The position numbers and the translations under genes were made by a program. A stretch of DNA of 44,774 nt, taken from contig JAAYJD010000014.1 in the NCBI GenBank assembly GCA_012523135.1, positions 1 to 44,774 on the forward strand, given 5' to 3'. Under the pieces are notes generated by a model. The model did no database searches and had not been told where the DNA came from. It saw nothing but the letters and a program-made list of their open reading frames with translations. Below are positions 15,405 to 23,341 of the stretch, in pieces (position 1 is the stretch's first letter; each line of letters begins with the position of its first letter). The DNA comes from Clostridiaceae bacterium. GTDB taxonomy: Bacteria; Bacillota; Clostridia; Saccharofermentanales; UBA5734.

Positions 15405-16466
15405 ATGCCGGAAATTATTGCCAGAACGGCGACTGCCGACTATCCCATATTCATTCAGCAAGGCGCCCTGGACCATCTGGGCGAACGGATCGCGGCGTGC
15501 GTGCAAGGCCGGCGCGCCGTCATCGTCACGGACGACCAGGTCGGGCCGCTCTATCTCGAACGCGCATCCCGTTCGCTGCGGGCCGCCGGATTCAGCTGCA
15601 GCGAAGCGGTGGTGCCGGCCGGTGAAGCCAGCAAGACGCCGGAGCAGCTCGCTTCCCTGTATGCCCGCTTCCAGGAGACGGGCCTGAGCCGGGCGGATCC
15701 GGTCATCGCGCTGGGCGGCGGTGTTGTCGGCGACCTGGCCGGCTTCGCGGCGGCGACCTGGCTGCGCGGCGTTCCCCTGGCGCAGGTGCCAACAACCTTG
15801 CTCGCCCAGGTGGATTCGTCGATCGGCGGCAAGACGGGCATCGACCTGCCCCAGGGCAAGAACCTGATCGGCGCTTTTTACCAGCCGCGTCTGGTCGTGA
15901 TGGATCCGGCGGTGCTGCATACCTTGCCCCGGCGTTTCATGGCCGACGGGATGGCCGAGGTGATCAAGTACGGCCTGATCGGCGACGAACCGCTGCTCGC
16001 CCAGGTTGAGCAGCAGGCCTGTGACCTGGAGTGGGTTGTCTCGCGCTGTGTGCGCAGCAAAATCGCGGTTGTCGCCCGGGACGAAAAAGACAACGGCGAG
16101 CGCATGCTGCTCAATTTCGGCCACACCGTCGGGCATGCCATCGAGAAGGCGACGGGATTTAACGCGTTCAGCCATGGCGAAGCCGTGGCGGTCGGCATGG
16201 TCATCGCGGCCAGGGTTGGCGAGCAACTGGGTGAAACCGAGCCCGGCACCTGCGACCGGATCCGGCGTGTTCTTGAAGCCTACCAGCTGCCGGTCCGGGC
16301 CGATATCCCGCTCACGGCGATCCTGCTGGCCATTAAGAGCGATAAGAAGCGGCTGGGCAGCCGCATCCATTATGTCCTGTTGCGCCGGCCGGGTGAAGCT
16401 TTTCTCAAACCCATGGCGCCGGAAGAGCTGGCGGACGTACTCGGCGAGGTCTGGCCCCGTGGCTGA
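15405..16466 (+). CDS. aroB: 3-dehydroquinate synthase
   Basis: The protein is 353 aa, normal for AroB, an NAD- and metal-dependent enzyme converting DAHP to 3-dehydroquinate. Seen: ALGGGVVGDLAGFAAATWLRG near 100, TTLLAQVDSSIGGKTGID near 128, NLIGAFYQP, EVIKYGLIGD near 186 with the metal-binding Glu region, and LLNFGHTVGHAIE near 233 with the metal His residues. The ATG at 15405 follows a strong AAAGGAGGGA site. Its last bases (CCGTGGCTGA) contain the GTG start of aroA. Confidence 0.97.
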   Translation: MPEIIARTATADYPIFIQQGALDHLGERIAACVQGRRAVIVTDDQVGPLYLERASRSLRAAGFSCSEAVVPAGEASKTPEQLASLYARFQETGLSRADPVIALGGGVVGDLAGFAAATWLRGVPLAQVPTTLLAQVDSSIGGKTGIDLPQGKNLIGAFYQPRLVVMDPAVLHTLPRRFMADGMAEVIKYGLIGDEPLLAQVEQQACDLEWVVSRCVRSKIAVVARDEKDNGERMLLNFGHTVGHAIEKATGFNAFSHGEAVAVGMVIAARVGEQLGETEPGTCDRIRRVLEAYQLPVRADIPLTAILLAIKSDKKRLGSRIHYVLLRRPGEAFLKPMAPEELADVLGEVWPRG

Positions 16467-17685
16467 TATCCTGGTCAAGCCAGGCCTTCTGAGCGGCACC
16501 GTGACACCGCCGCCGGCCAAGAGCGACGCCCATCGTGCCCTGATCGCCGCGACTATGAGCGACAGCCGGCCGCGCGTCGGGGGGCTGCCGGAGCCCTTGT
16601 CGGAAGACCTGTCTGCGACCGTTCGCTGCCTGGATGCGCTTGGGGCCGGTCTGCCTGAACTGGACTGCGGCGAGTCCGGTACAACCTTGCGCCTGCTCAT
16701 CCCGGTCTGTGCGGCTCTGCCCCCTTCGCAGCGAGCGGATCCGCTCTGTTTCACCGGCCGCGGCCGTTTGCCGTACCGGCCGCTCAAAGATTACGAAGCG
16801 ATCCTGGGCCCGGCGGGCGTGCACCTGCAGTTTCCCGCAGAGGGTTTTTTGCCCCTGACGATCAGCGGCCGTCTCGAGCCGGGCGATTTTTTTGTGCCCG
16901 GGCACATCAGCTCCCAGTATGTATCGGGCCTGCTGCTGGCCCTGCCGCTGCTCGGCAAACCGTCGCGCATCCACCTGACTTCGGCGCTGGAATCGGCGCC
17001 GTATGTCGCGATGACGATCCGCACCTTGCAAAGATACGGCATCGAGATCAGTCAGACCGCCGACGGTTTTGCCGTTTTGGCGCCCCAGCCGTACCGGGCA
17101 TCGGACTACATGATCGAGAAAGACTACTCGCAGGCGGCTTTCTGGCTGACCGCCGCCTATGGCGGCGCGCCGCTGACCGTCAGCGGACTGCCCGCAGACA
17201 CGGCCCAGGGGGACAAGACGATCGAGGACTGGCTGGGCCGCTTGGCCAGCGGCCGGTCCGAATACGAAATCGATGCCGCCCAGATCCCCGACCTGGTGCC
17301 GATTCTGGCCGTCGCAGCCTGCCTGACGAAGGCCGAAACGCGCATTGTCCGCGCCGGGCGGCTGCGCCTTAAGGAAAGCGACCGGCTGGAAGCGACGGCC
17401 TCTTCATTGCGGGCAATCGGTGCCGCGATCGAAGCAGGCAGCGACAGCCTGACGGTCCATGGCGGCCGTCCTCTGCCCGGCGGCCAGGCAGACGCCTGCG
17501 GCGACCACCGCATCGCCATGGCCCTGGCGATTGCCGCTCTGTTCACCCGGACCGGTGTGCTGATCCGCGGCGCCGAAGCCGTGCGCAAGTCCTATCCGGA
17601 TTTTTTCCAGGAAATGAGACGACTGGGAGGTGACGTTCATGAGCTCCATGTGGGGGACCACCCTGAAGATCAGCTTGTTTGGTGA
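16459..17685 (+). CDS. aroA: 3-phosphoshikimate 1-carboxyvinyltransferase (EPSP synthase)
   Basis: The protein is 408 aa. It transfers the enolpyruvyl group from PEP to shikimate 3-phosphate. Seen: PPAKSDAHRALIAATM at 14-29, LDCGESGTTLRLLIPV near 70, SSQYVSGLLLALPLL near 152, RLRLKESDRLEATA near 302 and CGDHRIAMALAIAAL near 345, all typical active-site stretches. The ORF track extends it far upstream into aroB, but homology begins at GTG 16459 (VADILVKPG), with GAGGT 8 nt upstream and an 8-nt overlap with aroB. The aroC start lies 47 nt inside its 3' end. Confidence 0.95.
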   Translation: MADILVKPGLLSGTVTPPPAKSDAHRALIAATMSDSRPRVGGLPEPLSEDLSATVRCLDALGAGLPELDCGESGTTLRLLIPVCAALPPSQRADPLCFTGRGRLPYRPLKDYEAILGPAGVHLQFPAEGFLPLTISGRLEPGDFFVPGHISSQYVSGLLLALPLLGKPSRIHLTSALESAPYVAMTIRTLQRYGIEISQTADGFAVLAPQPYRASDYMIEKDYSQAAFWLTAAYGGAPLTVSGLPADTAQGDKTIEDWLGRLASGRSEYEIDAAQIPDLVPILAVAACLTKAETRIVRAGRLRLKESDRLEATASSLRAIGAAIEAGSDSLTVHGGRPLPGGQADACGDHRIAMALAIAALFTRTGVLIRGAEAVRKSYPDFFQEMRRLGGDVHELHVGDHPEDQLVW

Positions 17686-18736
17686 GTCGCACGGCCCGGC
17701 CATCGGCGTCGTGATCGACGGATTGCCGGCCGGCTGCCCGATTGATCTGGAGCAGGCAGTCGCGTATTGCCGGCGGCGCGCGCCGGGCCGGACCCCCTGG
17801 TCGACGGCGCGCCAGGAATCCGACCAGGCGGAAATCCTGTCGGGTCTGTACCGCGACCGGACCAGCGGGGCCCCGTTGGCAGCGATCATCCGCAACCGGG
17901 ACACGCGATCGGCCGACTACGAGGAACTGCAGCGAAAACCGCGCCCGGGGCACGCCGACCTGACGGCACGCCAGCGCTACGACGGGTACCAGGACCCGCG
18001 CGGCAGCGGCCATTTCTCGGGCCGGCTGACCGCGCCCCTGACCTTTGCCGGTGCCATCTGCAGCCAGATCCTGGCACAGCACGGCATCCGTACGGCGGCC
18101 CACATCTGCCAGATCGGCGCGGTCAAGGACCAGCTGTTCAACCCGCTGGCCTGTGACCAGAAGCAGCTGGACGCCCTGTCCGGCCGTGACTTCCCGGTCC
18201 TGGACACGGCCAGCGGCGCCCGCATGGCGGAGGCGGTCCTGGAGGCTGCATCAGCCGGCGACTCGCTGGGCGGTGCCATCGAGGGCGCTATCTTTGGCCT
18301 GCCGGCCGGCATGGGAGACCCGATGTTCGACAACCTCGAATCCCAACTGGCCAGCCTGCTCTTCGGCATCCCTGCGGTCAAGGGCGTCTCGTTTGGCGCC
18401 GGGTTTTCTGCCGCTGCCATGCGCGGGTCCGCGTTCAATGACACGCCGGCCATGAGCGACGGCGCGATCACGTTTCTAAGCAACAACAGCGGTGGCGTCA
18501 TCGGGGGCATCAGCACGGGTCAGCCGCTGCTTTTCCATGTTGCGGTCCGCCCGCCCGCCTCGATCGGCCGCGAGCAGCAGACCGTCGACCTGCTGAGCGG
18601 CGAAAATGCCGTTCTGGCTGTGCGCGGCCGCCATGACCCCTGCATTGTGCCGCGGGCGGTTCCGGTCGTGGAGGCGGCCGCGGCCATCTTCAGCCTGGAT
18701 GTGCTGCTGGGCGCGAGGCGGTGGTCGCATGACTGA
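17639..18736 (+). CDS. aroC: chorismate synthase
   Basis: The protein is 365 aa. It makes chorismate from EPSP using reduced FMN. Seen: LKISLFGESHGPAIGVVIDG near 8-27, KPRPGHADLTARQRYDGYQD near 101, RGSGHFSGRLTAP near 121, and ending GRHDPCIVPRAVPVVEAAAA near 330. The RGSGHFSGR form is the variant common in clostridia. ATG 17639 is preferred because GGGAGGTGA ends 6-8 nt upstream; GTG 17630 and ATG 17648 are possible but badly spaced. It overlaps aroA by 47 nt and aroQ by 8 nt. Confidence 0.95.
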   Translation: MSSMWGTTLKISLFGESHGPAIGVVIDGLPAGCPIDLEQAVAYCRRRAPGRTPWSTARQESDQAEILSGLYRDRTSGAPLAAIIRNRDTRSADYEELQRKPRPGHADLTARQRYDGYQDPRGSGHFSGRLTAPLTFAGAICSQILAQHGIRTAAHICQIGAVKDQLFNPLACDQKQLDALSGRDFPVLDTASGARMAEAVLEAASAGDSLGGAIEGAIFGLPAGMGDPMFDNLESQLASLLFGIPAVKGVSFGAGFSAAAMRGSAFNDTPAMSDGAITFLSNNSGGVIGGISTGQPLLFHVAVRPPASIGREQQTVDLLSGENAVLAVRGRHDPCIVPRAVPVVEAAAAIFSLDVLLGARRWSHD

Positions 18737-19208
18737 GACCGGACGCCTGCTTTTGCTCAACGGGCCCAACCTGAACATGCTGGGCAGGCGCGATCCGCGC
18801 CAGTACGGCACCTTCAGCCTGGCCGATGTGGAAGACATCACCCGGCAGGCGGCAGCCCGGCTGGGTTATGCCGTGGACTGTTTCCAGACCAACCACGAGG
18901 GCAGCCTGATCGACACGATTCACACGGCCATGAACCGCTATGACGGGATCCTGATCAACGCGGGCGCCTGGACCCACACCAGTTACGCCCTGCGTGACGC
19001 CCTGGAACTGACCGGCCTGCCTGTGCTGGAAATCCATATCTCCGACATCTACCGGCGTGAGCCGTTCCGGCGCATCTCGGTCATCCACGAGGTTTGCCTG
19101 GACCAGGTGGTCGGGCTTGGCCTTGACAGCTACCGGGTTGCGGCTGAAAAGCTGTGCCACCATCTGAAAGGACGAAAAGACGATGAAGGATCCGGGGACA
19201 ACACCTGA
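18729..19208 (+). CDS. aroQ: 3-dehydroquinate dehydratase, type II
   Basis: The protein is 159 aa. It dehydrates 3-dehydroquinate to 3-dehydroshikimate. Seen: LLLNGPNLNMLGRRDPRQYG at about 8-27 with the catalytic Tyr, FQTNHEGSLIDTIH near 53, LINAGAWTHTSYALRDAL near 76 and EIHISDIYRREPFRRISV near 100. The small size and these motifs separate it from type I AroD. The ORF track extends it into aroC, but the protein starts at ATG 18729. It overlaps pheA by 26 nt. Confidence 0.95.
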   Translation: MTETGRLLLLNGPNLNMLGRRDPRQYGTFSLADVEDITRQAAARLGYAVDCFQTNHEGSLIDTIHTAMNRYDGILINAGAWTHTSYALRDALELTGLPVLEIHISDIYRREPFRRISVIHEVCLDQVVGLGLDSYRVAAEKLCHHLKGRKDDEGSGDNT

Positions 19209-20343
19209 CCTGGGCGCGCTGCGCCAGGAAATCGACGCCATCGACAAAGCCCTGATCAGCTTGTTCAACCGGCGCATGGCCGTCGCGCACAAGATTGCGG
19301 CGGCCAAGGGGGATGGCAGCCTGGTCTATGTCCCGGAGCGCGAGCAGGACAACATCCGGCGGGCTCTTGAGCAGGTCGAACCTGCGCACAGGCGGCGCGC
19401 CGAGAGCTTCCTCAAGAGCCTGATGCGCCTCTCGCGCAGTGTCCAGTACGATGACCTGATGCGCGGCGGGGCGGATTTTGCCGCCGGCCGCCTGCTGCGC
19501 GAAGCCGAACCGGCCTGGCCCAGGATCCGGCGGGTCATCGTGCAGGGTGCCGCCGGCGCCTATTCGGAACAGGCGGCGGCCCTCCTGTTTCCCGCCGTCG
19601 AACCGGATCGGGCGGAAACCTTCGCCGAAGCCTGCGACCGGGTGCGCGACGGCCTGGCCGATGTCGCGGTCCTGCCGCTGGAAAACAGCACGGCCGGAAC
19701 GGTCGACGATGTCTACAACCTGCTGCTCAAGGACCAGCTGTTTATCTGGCGCTCCCTGACGCTGCCGATCCAGCACCAACTGCTGGTCAGGCCGGGTACG
19801 ACGCTGGACCAGGTCCGCACGATCATCTCCCATCCGCAGGCGCTCGCCCAGTGCTCGGACTATATCCGCCGCCAGGGCTGGTCGATCGAGGCCTCGCTCA
19901 ACACGGCCTTTGCGGCGGAACAAGTCGCCGCCAGCGGCCGCAACGACCTGGCGGCGATCGCCTCGCCGGCTGCCGCCCGCTCCTGCGGTCTTGATGTTCT
20001 GGCGGCCGAGATCAACAACACCGATGTCAACCAGACCCGCTTCATCGCGGTCGGCCGCTCATTCGCGGTAACGCCCGATTGCTCCAGGATCAGCCTGATC
20101 CTCAAGCTGCCGCATACCATCGGGGCCCTGGCTTCCACCTTGGCCGTCTTCAGTGACAGCGGTCTCAACCTGAGCAAAATCCAATCCCGCCCGGACCGTG
20201 ACAGCCCCTGGACCTATCTGTTCTATCTCGATTTCGCGTGCGGCCGGAGCGACCTGCCCAGCGCCCTGGCGACACTCTACCAGCTGTCCTGCGAAATGCC
20301 GATGCTGCGCCTGCTGGGCTGGTACGGCGAGGTCGTTCCCTGA
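19183..20343 (+). CDS. pheA: bifunctional chorismate mutase / prephenate dehydratase (P-protein)
   Basis: The protein is 386 aa. Residues about 10-95 are an AroQ-class chorismate mutase (LRQEIDAIDKALISLFNRRM; YVPEREQDN; SRSVQY). Residues about 115-295 are prephenate dehydratase, with GAAGAYSEQAA, LPLENSTAGTVDDVYNLL and NTDVNQTRFIAVGR carrying the catalytic Thr. Residues about 300-380 are an ACT domain with LPHTIGALASTLAVF and SKIQSRP, the phenylalanine-binding ESRP-like site. Together it converts chorismate to phenylpyruvate under likely Phe feedback. One oddity is that the residue three before Arg-Glu in the mutase loop (PERE) is Val, where Asp is usual. It is the last gene of the operon. 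Confidence 0.95.
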   Translation: MKDPGTTPDLGALRQEIDAIDKALISLFNRRMAVAHKIAAAKGDGSLVYVPEREQDNIRRALEQVEPAHRRRAESFLKSLMRLSRSVQYDDLMRGGADFAAGRLLREAEPAWPRIRRVIVQGAAGAYSEQAAALLFPAVEPDRAETFAEACDRVRDGLADVAVLPLENSTAGTVDDVYNLLLKDQLFIWRSLTLPIQHQLLVRPGTTLDQVRTIISHPQALAQCSDYIRRQGWSIEASLNTAFAAEQVAASGRNDLAAIASPAAARSCGLDVLAAEINNTDVNQTRFIAVGRSFAVTPDCSRISLILKLPHTIGALASTLAVFSDSGLNLSKIQSRPDRDSPWTYLFYLDFACGRSDLPSALATLYQLSCEMPMLRLLGWYGEVVP

Positions 20344-20362
20344 CCGGCCGAACGCGTCTGGC

Positions 20363-20391
20363 TTGAGCATTTTCTCCGTTTGCAGTAGGAT
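20363..20391 (+). promoter_or_regulatory. promoter of the ABC transporter pair
   Basis: TTGAGC at 20363-20368, a 17-nt spacer and TAGGAT at 20386-20391. It lies between the end of pheA and the ABC ATPase start, leaving a leader of about 80 nt with no other obvious element. Confidence 0.6.
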
Positions 20392-20477
20392 AGGGATGTT
20401 GGCCAGCCGGGCGCTTGCGCGCCTTGACGGCTGTTTTTCCAACCGGCAACCGCCGTGCAAACAGGAGGATAACGGTC

Positions 20478-21224
20478 ATGATCCAGATGCGCAAAGTCAG
20501 CAAGAGTTACGGCGGCGCCGTCAAGGCCGTCGACAGCATCGACCTGGATGTCCGGCGCGGCGAGATATTCGGCTTCCTCGGCCCCAACGGGGCCGGTAAA
20601 ACGACTTCGATCAAGATGATCACCGGCATCCTGACGCCTGACTCAGGCGATATCCTGGTCAATGGCCGCGATATCCGCAAGGAAGCGCTGGCGGTCAAAC
20701 GGTCGTTTGGCTTTGTCCCGGACGATCCGAACATCTTTCCCCGCCTGAAGGCGATCGAGTACCTGCGGTTCATGGGCGATATCTACCAGGTTCCGACGGA
20801 CCGGCGCCGGGAGCGTATCCAGGAACTGACCGAACGCTTCAGCCTGGACGAGGCGCTAACCGACCGCATCCAGAGCTATTCGCACGGCATGCGCCAGAAG
20901 CTGATGATCATCGGCGCGCTGCTGCATGATCCCGAGCTGTGGATCCTTGACGAGCCGATGACCGGTCTCGACCCGAAATCGGCTTTTGTGCTCAAGGAGA
21001 TGATGCGCACCCAGGCCGACAGCGGCAAAACGGTTTTTTTCTCGACCCATGTGCTGGATGTTGCGGAAAAAATCTGTGACCGGGTCGCTGTCATCGACCG
21101 CGGACGCATCCTGTTCTGCGGCTCGATTGGCGACATGCAAAGGCAGTTCCGCCAGGACGGTTCGCTGGAGACGATGTTCCTCGAACTGGTCAACCATTCG
21201 GAAACGGCGGGTGATCCGGCATGA
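20478..21224 (+). CDS. ABC transporter ATP-binding protein
   Basis: The protein is 248 aa. Seen: Walker A FLGPNGAGKTTS near 33, a Q-loop region near 75-85, the signature YSHGMRQKL near 133, Walker B LWILDEPMTGLD near 153 and a switch His in FFSTHVLDVAEK near 193. The sequence type (MIQMRKVSKSYGG, short, no extra domain) is that of ABC-2 exporters. ATG 20478 is chosen because AGGAGG lies 9 nt upstream; the longer ORF has no ribosome site. The stop overlaps the start of the permease gene by 4 nt, so the two form a pair. The substrate is unknown. Confidence 0.93.
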   Translation: MIQMRKVSKSYGGAVKAVDSIDLDVRRGEIFGFLGPNGAGKTTSIKMITGILTPDSGDILVNGRDIRKEALAVKRSFGFVPDDPNIFPRLKAIEYLRFMGDIYQVPTDRRRERIQELTERFSLDEALTDRIQSYSHGMRQKLMIIGALLHDPELWILDEPMTGLDPKSAFVLKEMMRTQADSGKTVFFSTHVLDVAEKICDRVAVIDRGRILFCGSIGDMQRQFRQDGSLETMFLELVNHSETAGDPA

Positions 21225-22903
21225 CCAACCTGGTGCGTCTGGCCGTTGTCCTGTTCCGCGGTTCCGGCACCGGCATAACCGCCGGCAGCGGCCGGCGCAG
21301 GAAACGCAGCCAGCTTGGCAACATACTGCTGTTTTTGTTTCTGGGCATCTACATGGTTGGGATCATGAGCGCCAGCTCGGCGGGCCTTTACAGTCTGCTC
21401 GCCGCCAACGGCTTGCAGGACTTGATGATCGGGCTGTATCTGAGCATGGGAACCGTGCTCGTTTTCCTGTTCGGCATCCTATATGTGATCAGCGTCTTCT
21501 ATTTTACCGGCGATATCGAAAAGCTGCTGCCCCTGCCCCTGCAGGCCGATGAGATCATCGGCGCCAAGCTGGCGGTGACGGCCGCCTGGGAATATCTCTA
21601 CCTGGCCGTGCTGGTGCTGCCGCCTCTGGTGGTGTTTGGCATTCTTAGCCAGGCCGGCGCCGGCTATTTCCTGTTCCTGGCCGGCGTGTTCCTGCTCTTG
21701 CCGGTGGTGCCGCTATGCCTGGCCTCCATGCTGGTCATGCTGATCATGCGCTTCACGCCGCTGGCCCGCAACAAGGACCGGTTCAACATGGTCTCGGGGA
21801 TCCTGGCCATGCTGCTGGCGCTGGGCTTTGTCTTCGGCACCCAGTCGATGGCCCGTTTCGATGAGATGGACCTGGCCCAGATCATCAGCGCCGGATCGGC
21901 ATCGATCGCCAAGCTGACCACCACCGTTTTTCCGGGCACCTCTTTCGCGGTCGGTGCCCTGACCGCTCCGGACGCGCTCCAACAGCTCGCTCAGCTGGGT
22001 CTTCTTCTTCTGATTGCATCCGCCGCCGTCCTGGTGACGTTTCGCATGGCCAGGCTGCTCTACTTTAAAGGCGTTGTCGGTGTCGGCGCCTCCGCCGCCA
22101 GGCGCCGGCGGCTCAGCAGCGCCGAACTCAGCAAGGCGGGCCAGGGCGGGTCGGCCTTCTGGACCTACTGGCTCAAGGATGTCCGCATCCTCATCCGGAC
22201 ACCGGTCTTTTTCATGAACAACGTCCTGATGAACTTCCTCTGGCCGGTCTTCTTTGTGCTGCCCATGCTCACCAGCGCCGGCGGTTCAGGAGGCAGCGGC
22301 GCGCTGATCGAACTGGCGCGCGGTGCTCTGGCTGATCCCGATGGCAGGGGGGCTGCCCTGTCCCTCGTCATCTGCTTTGTCATTGCCTGCTTCATATCCG
22401 GCACCAACGGCATCTCAGAAAGCGCCCTGTCCCGGGAAGGGGAAACCTTCTACATCATGAAAATTATCCCCATGTCCTGGTGGCGGCAGATTATGGCCAA
22501 AGTGACGGCCGGTCTGTTATTCAGCCTGGCCGGCACCCTGCTACCGCTGGTGCTGGCTGTCGCTTTTCTGCGGCCGCCAGCCTGGCTGGCACTCGGCTGG
22601 CTGGCTGTTCTGCCCGGCGGTATCCTCATGCCGAACCTGGGCGGGTTCTTTTTCGAGCTGTTTTGGCCTAAGCTGCACTGGGAGCACGAGCAGAAAGCCG
22701 TCAAGCAGAACCTGAACGTGCTGTACGGCATGGCCTTGGCCTTGCTCCTGGCCGCTTTGCTGGCCGGACCCGCCGTGGCGCTGGGTCTTTCCGCCGCCGG
22801 AACGGCCTTGCTGGTCGGGCTGGGTTCGCTGGTGGTCGCGGCAGCCGAAATCGTTATTTTGCGCCGTATCCTGCCGGGCCGATTTGCCGCGATCGAACCG
22901 TGA
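21221..22903 (+). CDS. ABC exporter membrane protein, multi-pass
   Basis: The protein is 560 aa with about 12 hydrophobic segments, including NILLFLFLGIYMVGIMSA, VLVFLFGILYVISVFYF, LAMLLALGFVF, FFVLPMLTSAGG and two long stretches in the last 150 residues. A soluble loop at about 285-325 (SAARRRRLSSAELSK) is rich in Arg. It resembles the large permeases that pair with short ABC-2 ATPases in Firmicutes and are annotated as putative ABC exporters. The pairing with the preceding ATPase (ATGA overlap) supports this. No substrate can be inferred; neighbours on both sides belong to unrelated operons. Confidence 0.85.
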   Translation: MTNLVRLAVVLFRGSGTGITAGSGRRRKRSQLGNILLFLFLGIYMVGIMSASSAGLYSLLAANGLQDLMIGLYLSMGTVLVFLFGILYVISVFYFTGDIEKLLPLPLQADEIIGAKLAVTAAWEYLYLAVLVLPPLVVFGILSQAGAGYFLFLAGVFLLLPVVPLCLASMLVMLIMRFTPLARNKDRFNMVSGILAMLLALGFVFGTQSMARFDEMDLAQIISAGSASIAKLTTTVFPGTSFAVGALTAPDALQQLAQLGLLLLIASAAVLVTFRMARLLYFKGVVGVGASAARRRRLSSAELSKAGQGGSAFWTYWLKDVRILIRTPVFFMNNVLMNFLWPVFFVLPMLTSAGGSGGSGALIELARGALADPDGRGAALSLVICFVIACFISGTNGISESALSREGETFYIMKIIPMSWWRQIMAKVTAGLLFSLAGTLLPLVLAVAFLRPPAWLALGWLAVLPGGILMPNLGGFFFELFWPKLHWEHEQKAVKQNLNVLYGMALALLLAALLAGPAVALGLSAAGTALLVGLGSLVVAAAEIVILRRILPGRFAAIEP

Positions 22904-22921
22904 TGCCAGTACCTTTTTGCA

Positions 22922-22950
22922 TTGTTATTTTGCGGTGCAATTGGTATAAT
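22922..22950 (+). promoter_or_regulatory. promoter of the V/A-type ATPase operon
   Basis: TTGTTA at 22922-22927, a 17-nt spacer and TATAAT at 22945-22950, preceded by TGG so that it also fits an extended -10. The leader to the first start codon is about 55 nt. Confidence 0.8.
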
Positions 22951-23011
22951 TAGTTTCCGGATGTCCGGGCGCACCTTAGTGTGCTCTCCGGCCGGCAACA
23001 GGAGGGAAGAA

Positions 23012-23341
23012 ATGGCAGGACAGAATTTTCTTGCCCAGATCAGGCAGACGGAACAAGAAGCGGCCGATCAGGTGCAGCAGGCACGTGAAACCGCGAAGTC
23101 TTATATTGAATCGGGCCGCGAGCAGGCAGCGGAAGCGTTGACCGAGGCTCAGCAGGCCGCTGCGCGTGAACAGCAGGACATGCTGGCGAAAGCCGAGCAG
23201 GAGTCCGACCGGATCCGCGCCGCTGCGCAGGAAAAAGTCAGACAGGAAAAAGTACGGCTGCTGGACCAGTCCAGAGATAAGCTGCAGCAGGCGGCAGAAC
23301 AGATCGCGGAAAGGATTGTGACAGACAGTGCCCATCGTTAA
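23012..23341 (+). CDS. V/A-type ATP synthase peripheral-stalk subunit (G/H-like coiled coil)
   Basis: The protein is 109 aa and almost entirely a charged Ala/Glu/Gln-rich helix with heptad character (QTEQEAADQVQQARETAKSY), as in the G/H (NtpF-type) stalk subunit that pairs with subunit E. No enzyme motif is present. ATG 23012 follows GGAGGGA by 5 nt; the longer ORF crosses the promoter. It is the first gene of the operon, the place NtpF holds in Enterococcus hirae, and overlaps the subunit I gene by 14 nt. Identification rests on composition, size and position rather than on a motif. Confidence 0.85.
   Translation: MAGQNFLAQIRQTEQEAADQVQQARETAKSYIESGREQAAEALTEAQQAAAREQQDMLAKAEQESDRIRAAAQEKVRQEKVRLLDQSRDKLQQAAEQIAERIVTDSAHR

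Noticed and set aside
15210-16787. 525-aa ORF on the - strand across aroB and aroA
   Set aside because: It is the antisense shadow of two genes with clear motifs; G+C-rich codon bias keeps the opposite frame open. No ribosome site and no recognisable domain.
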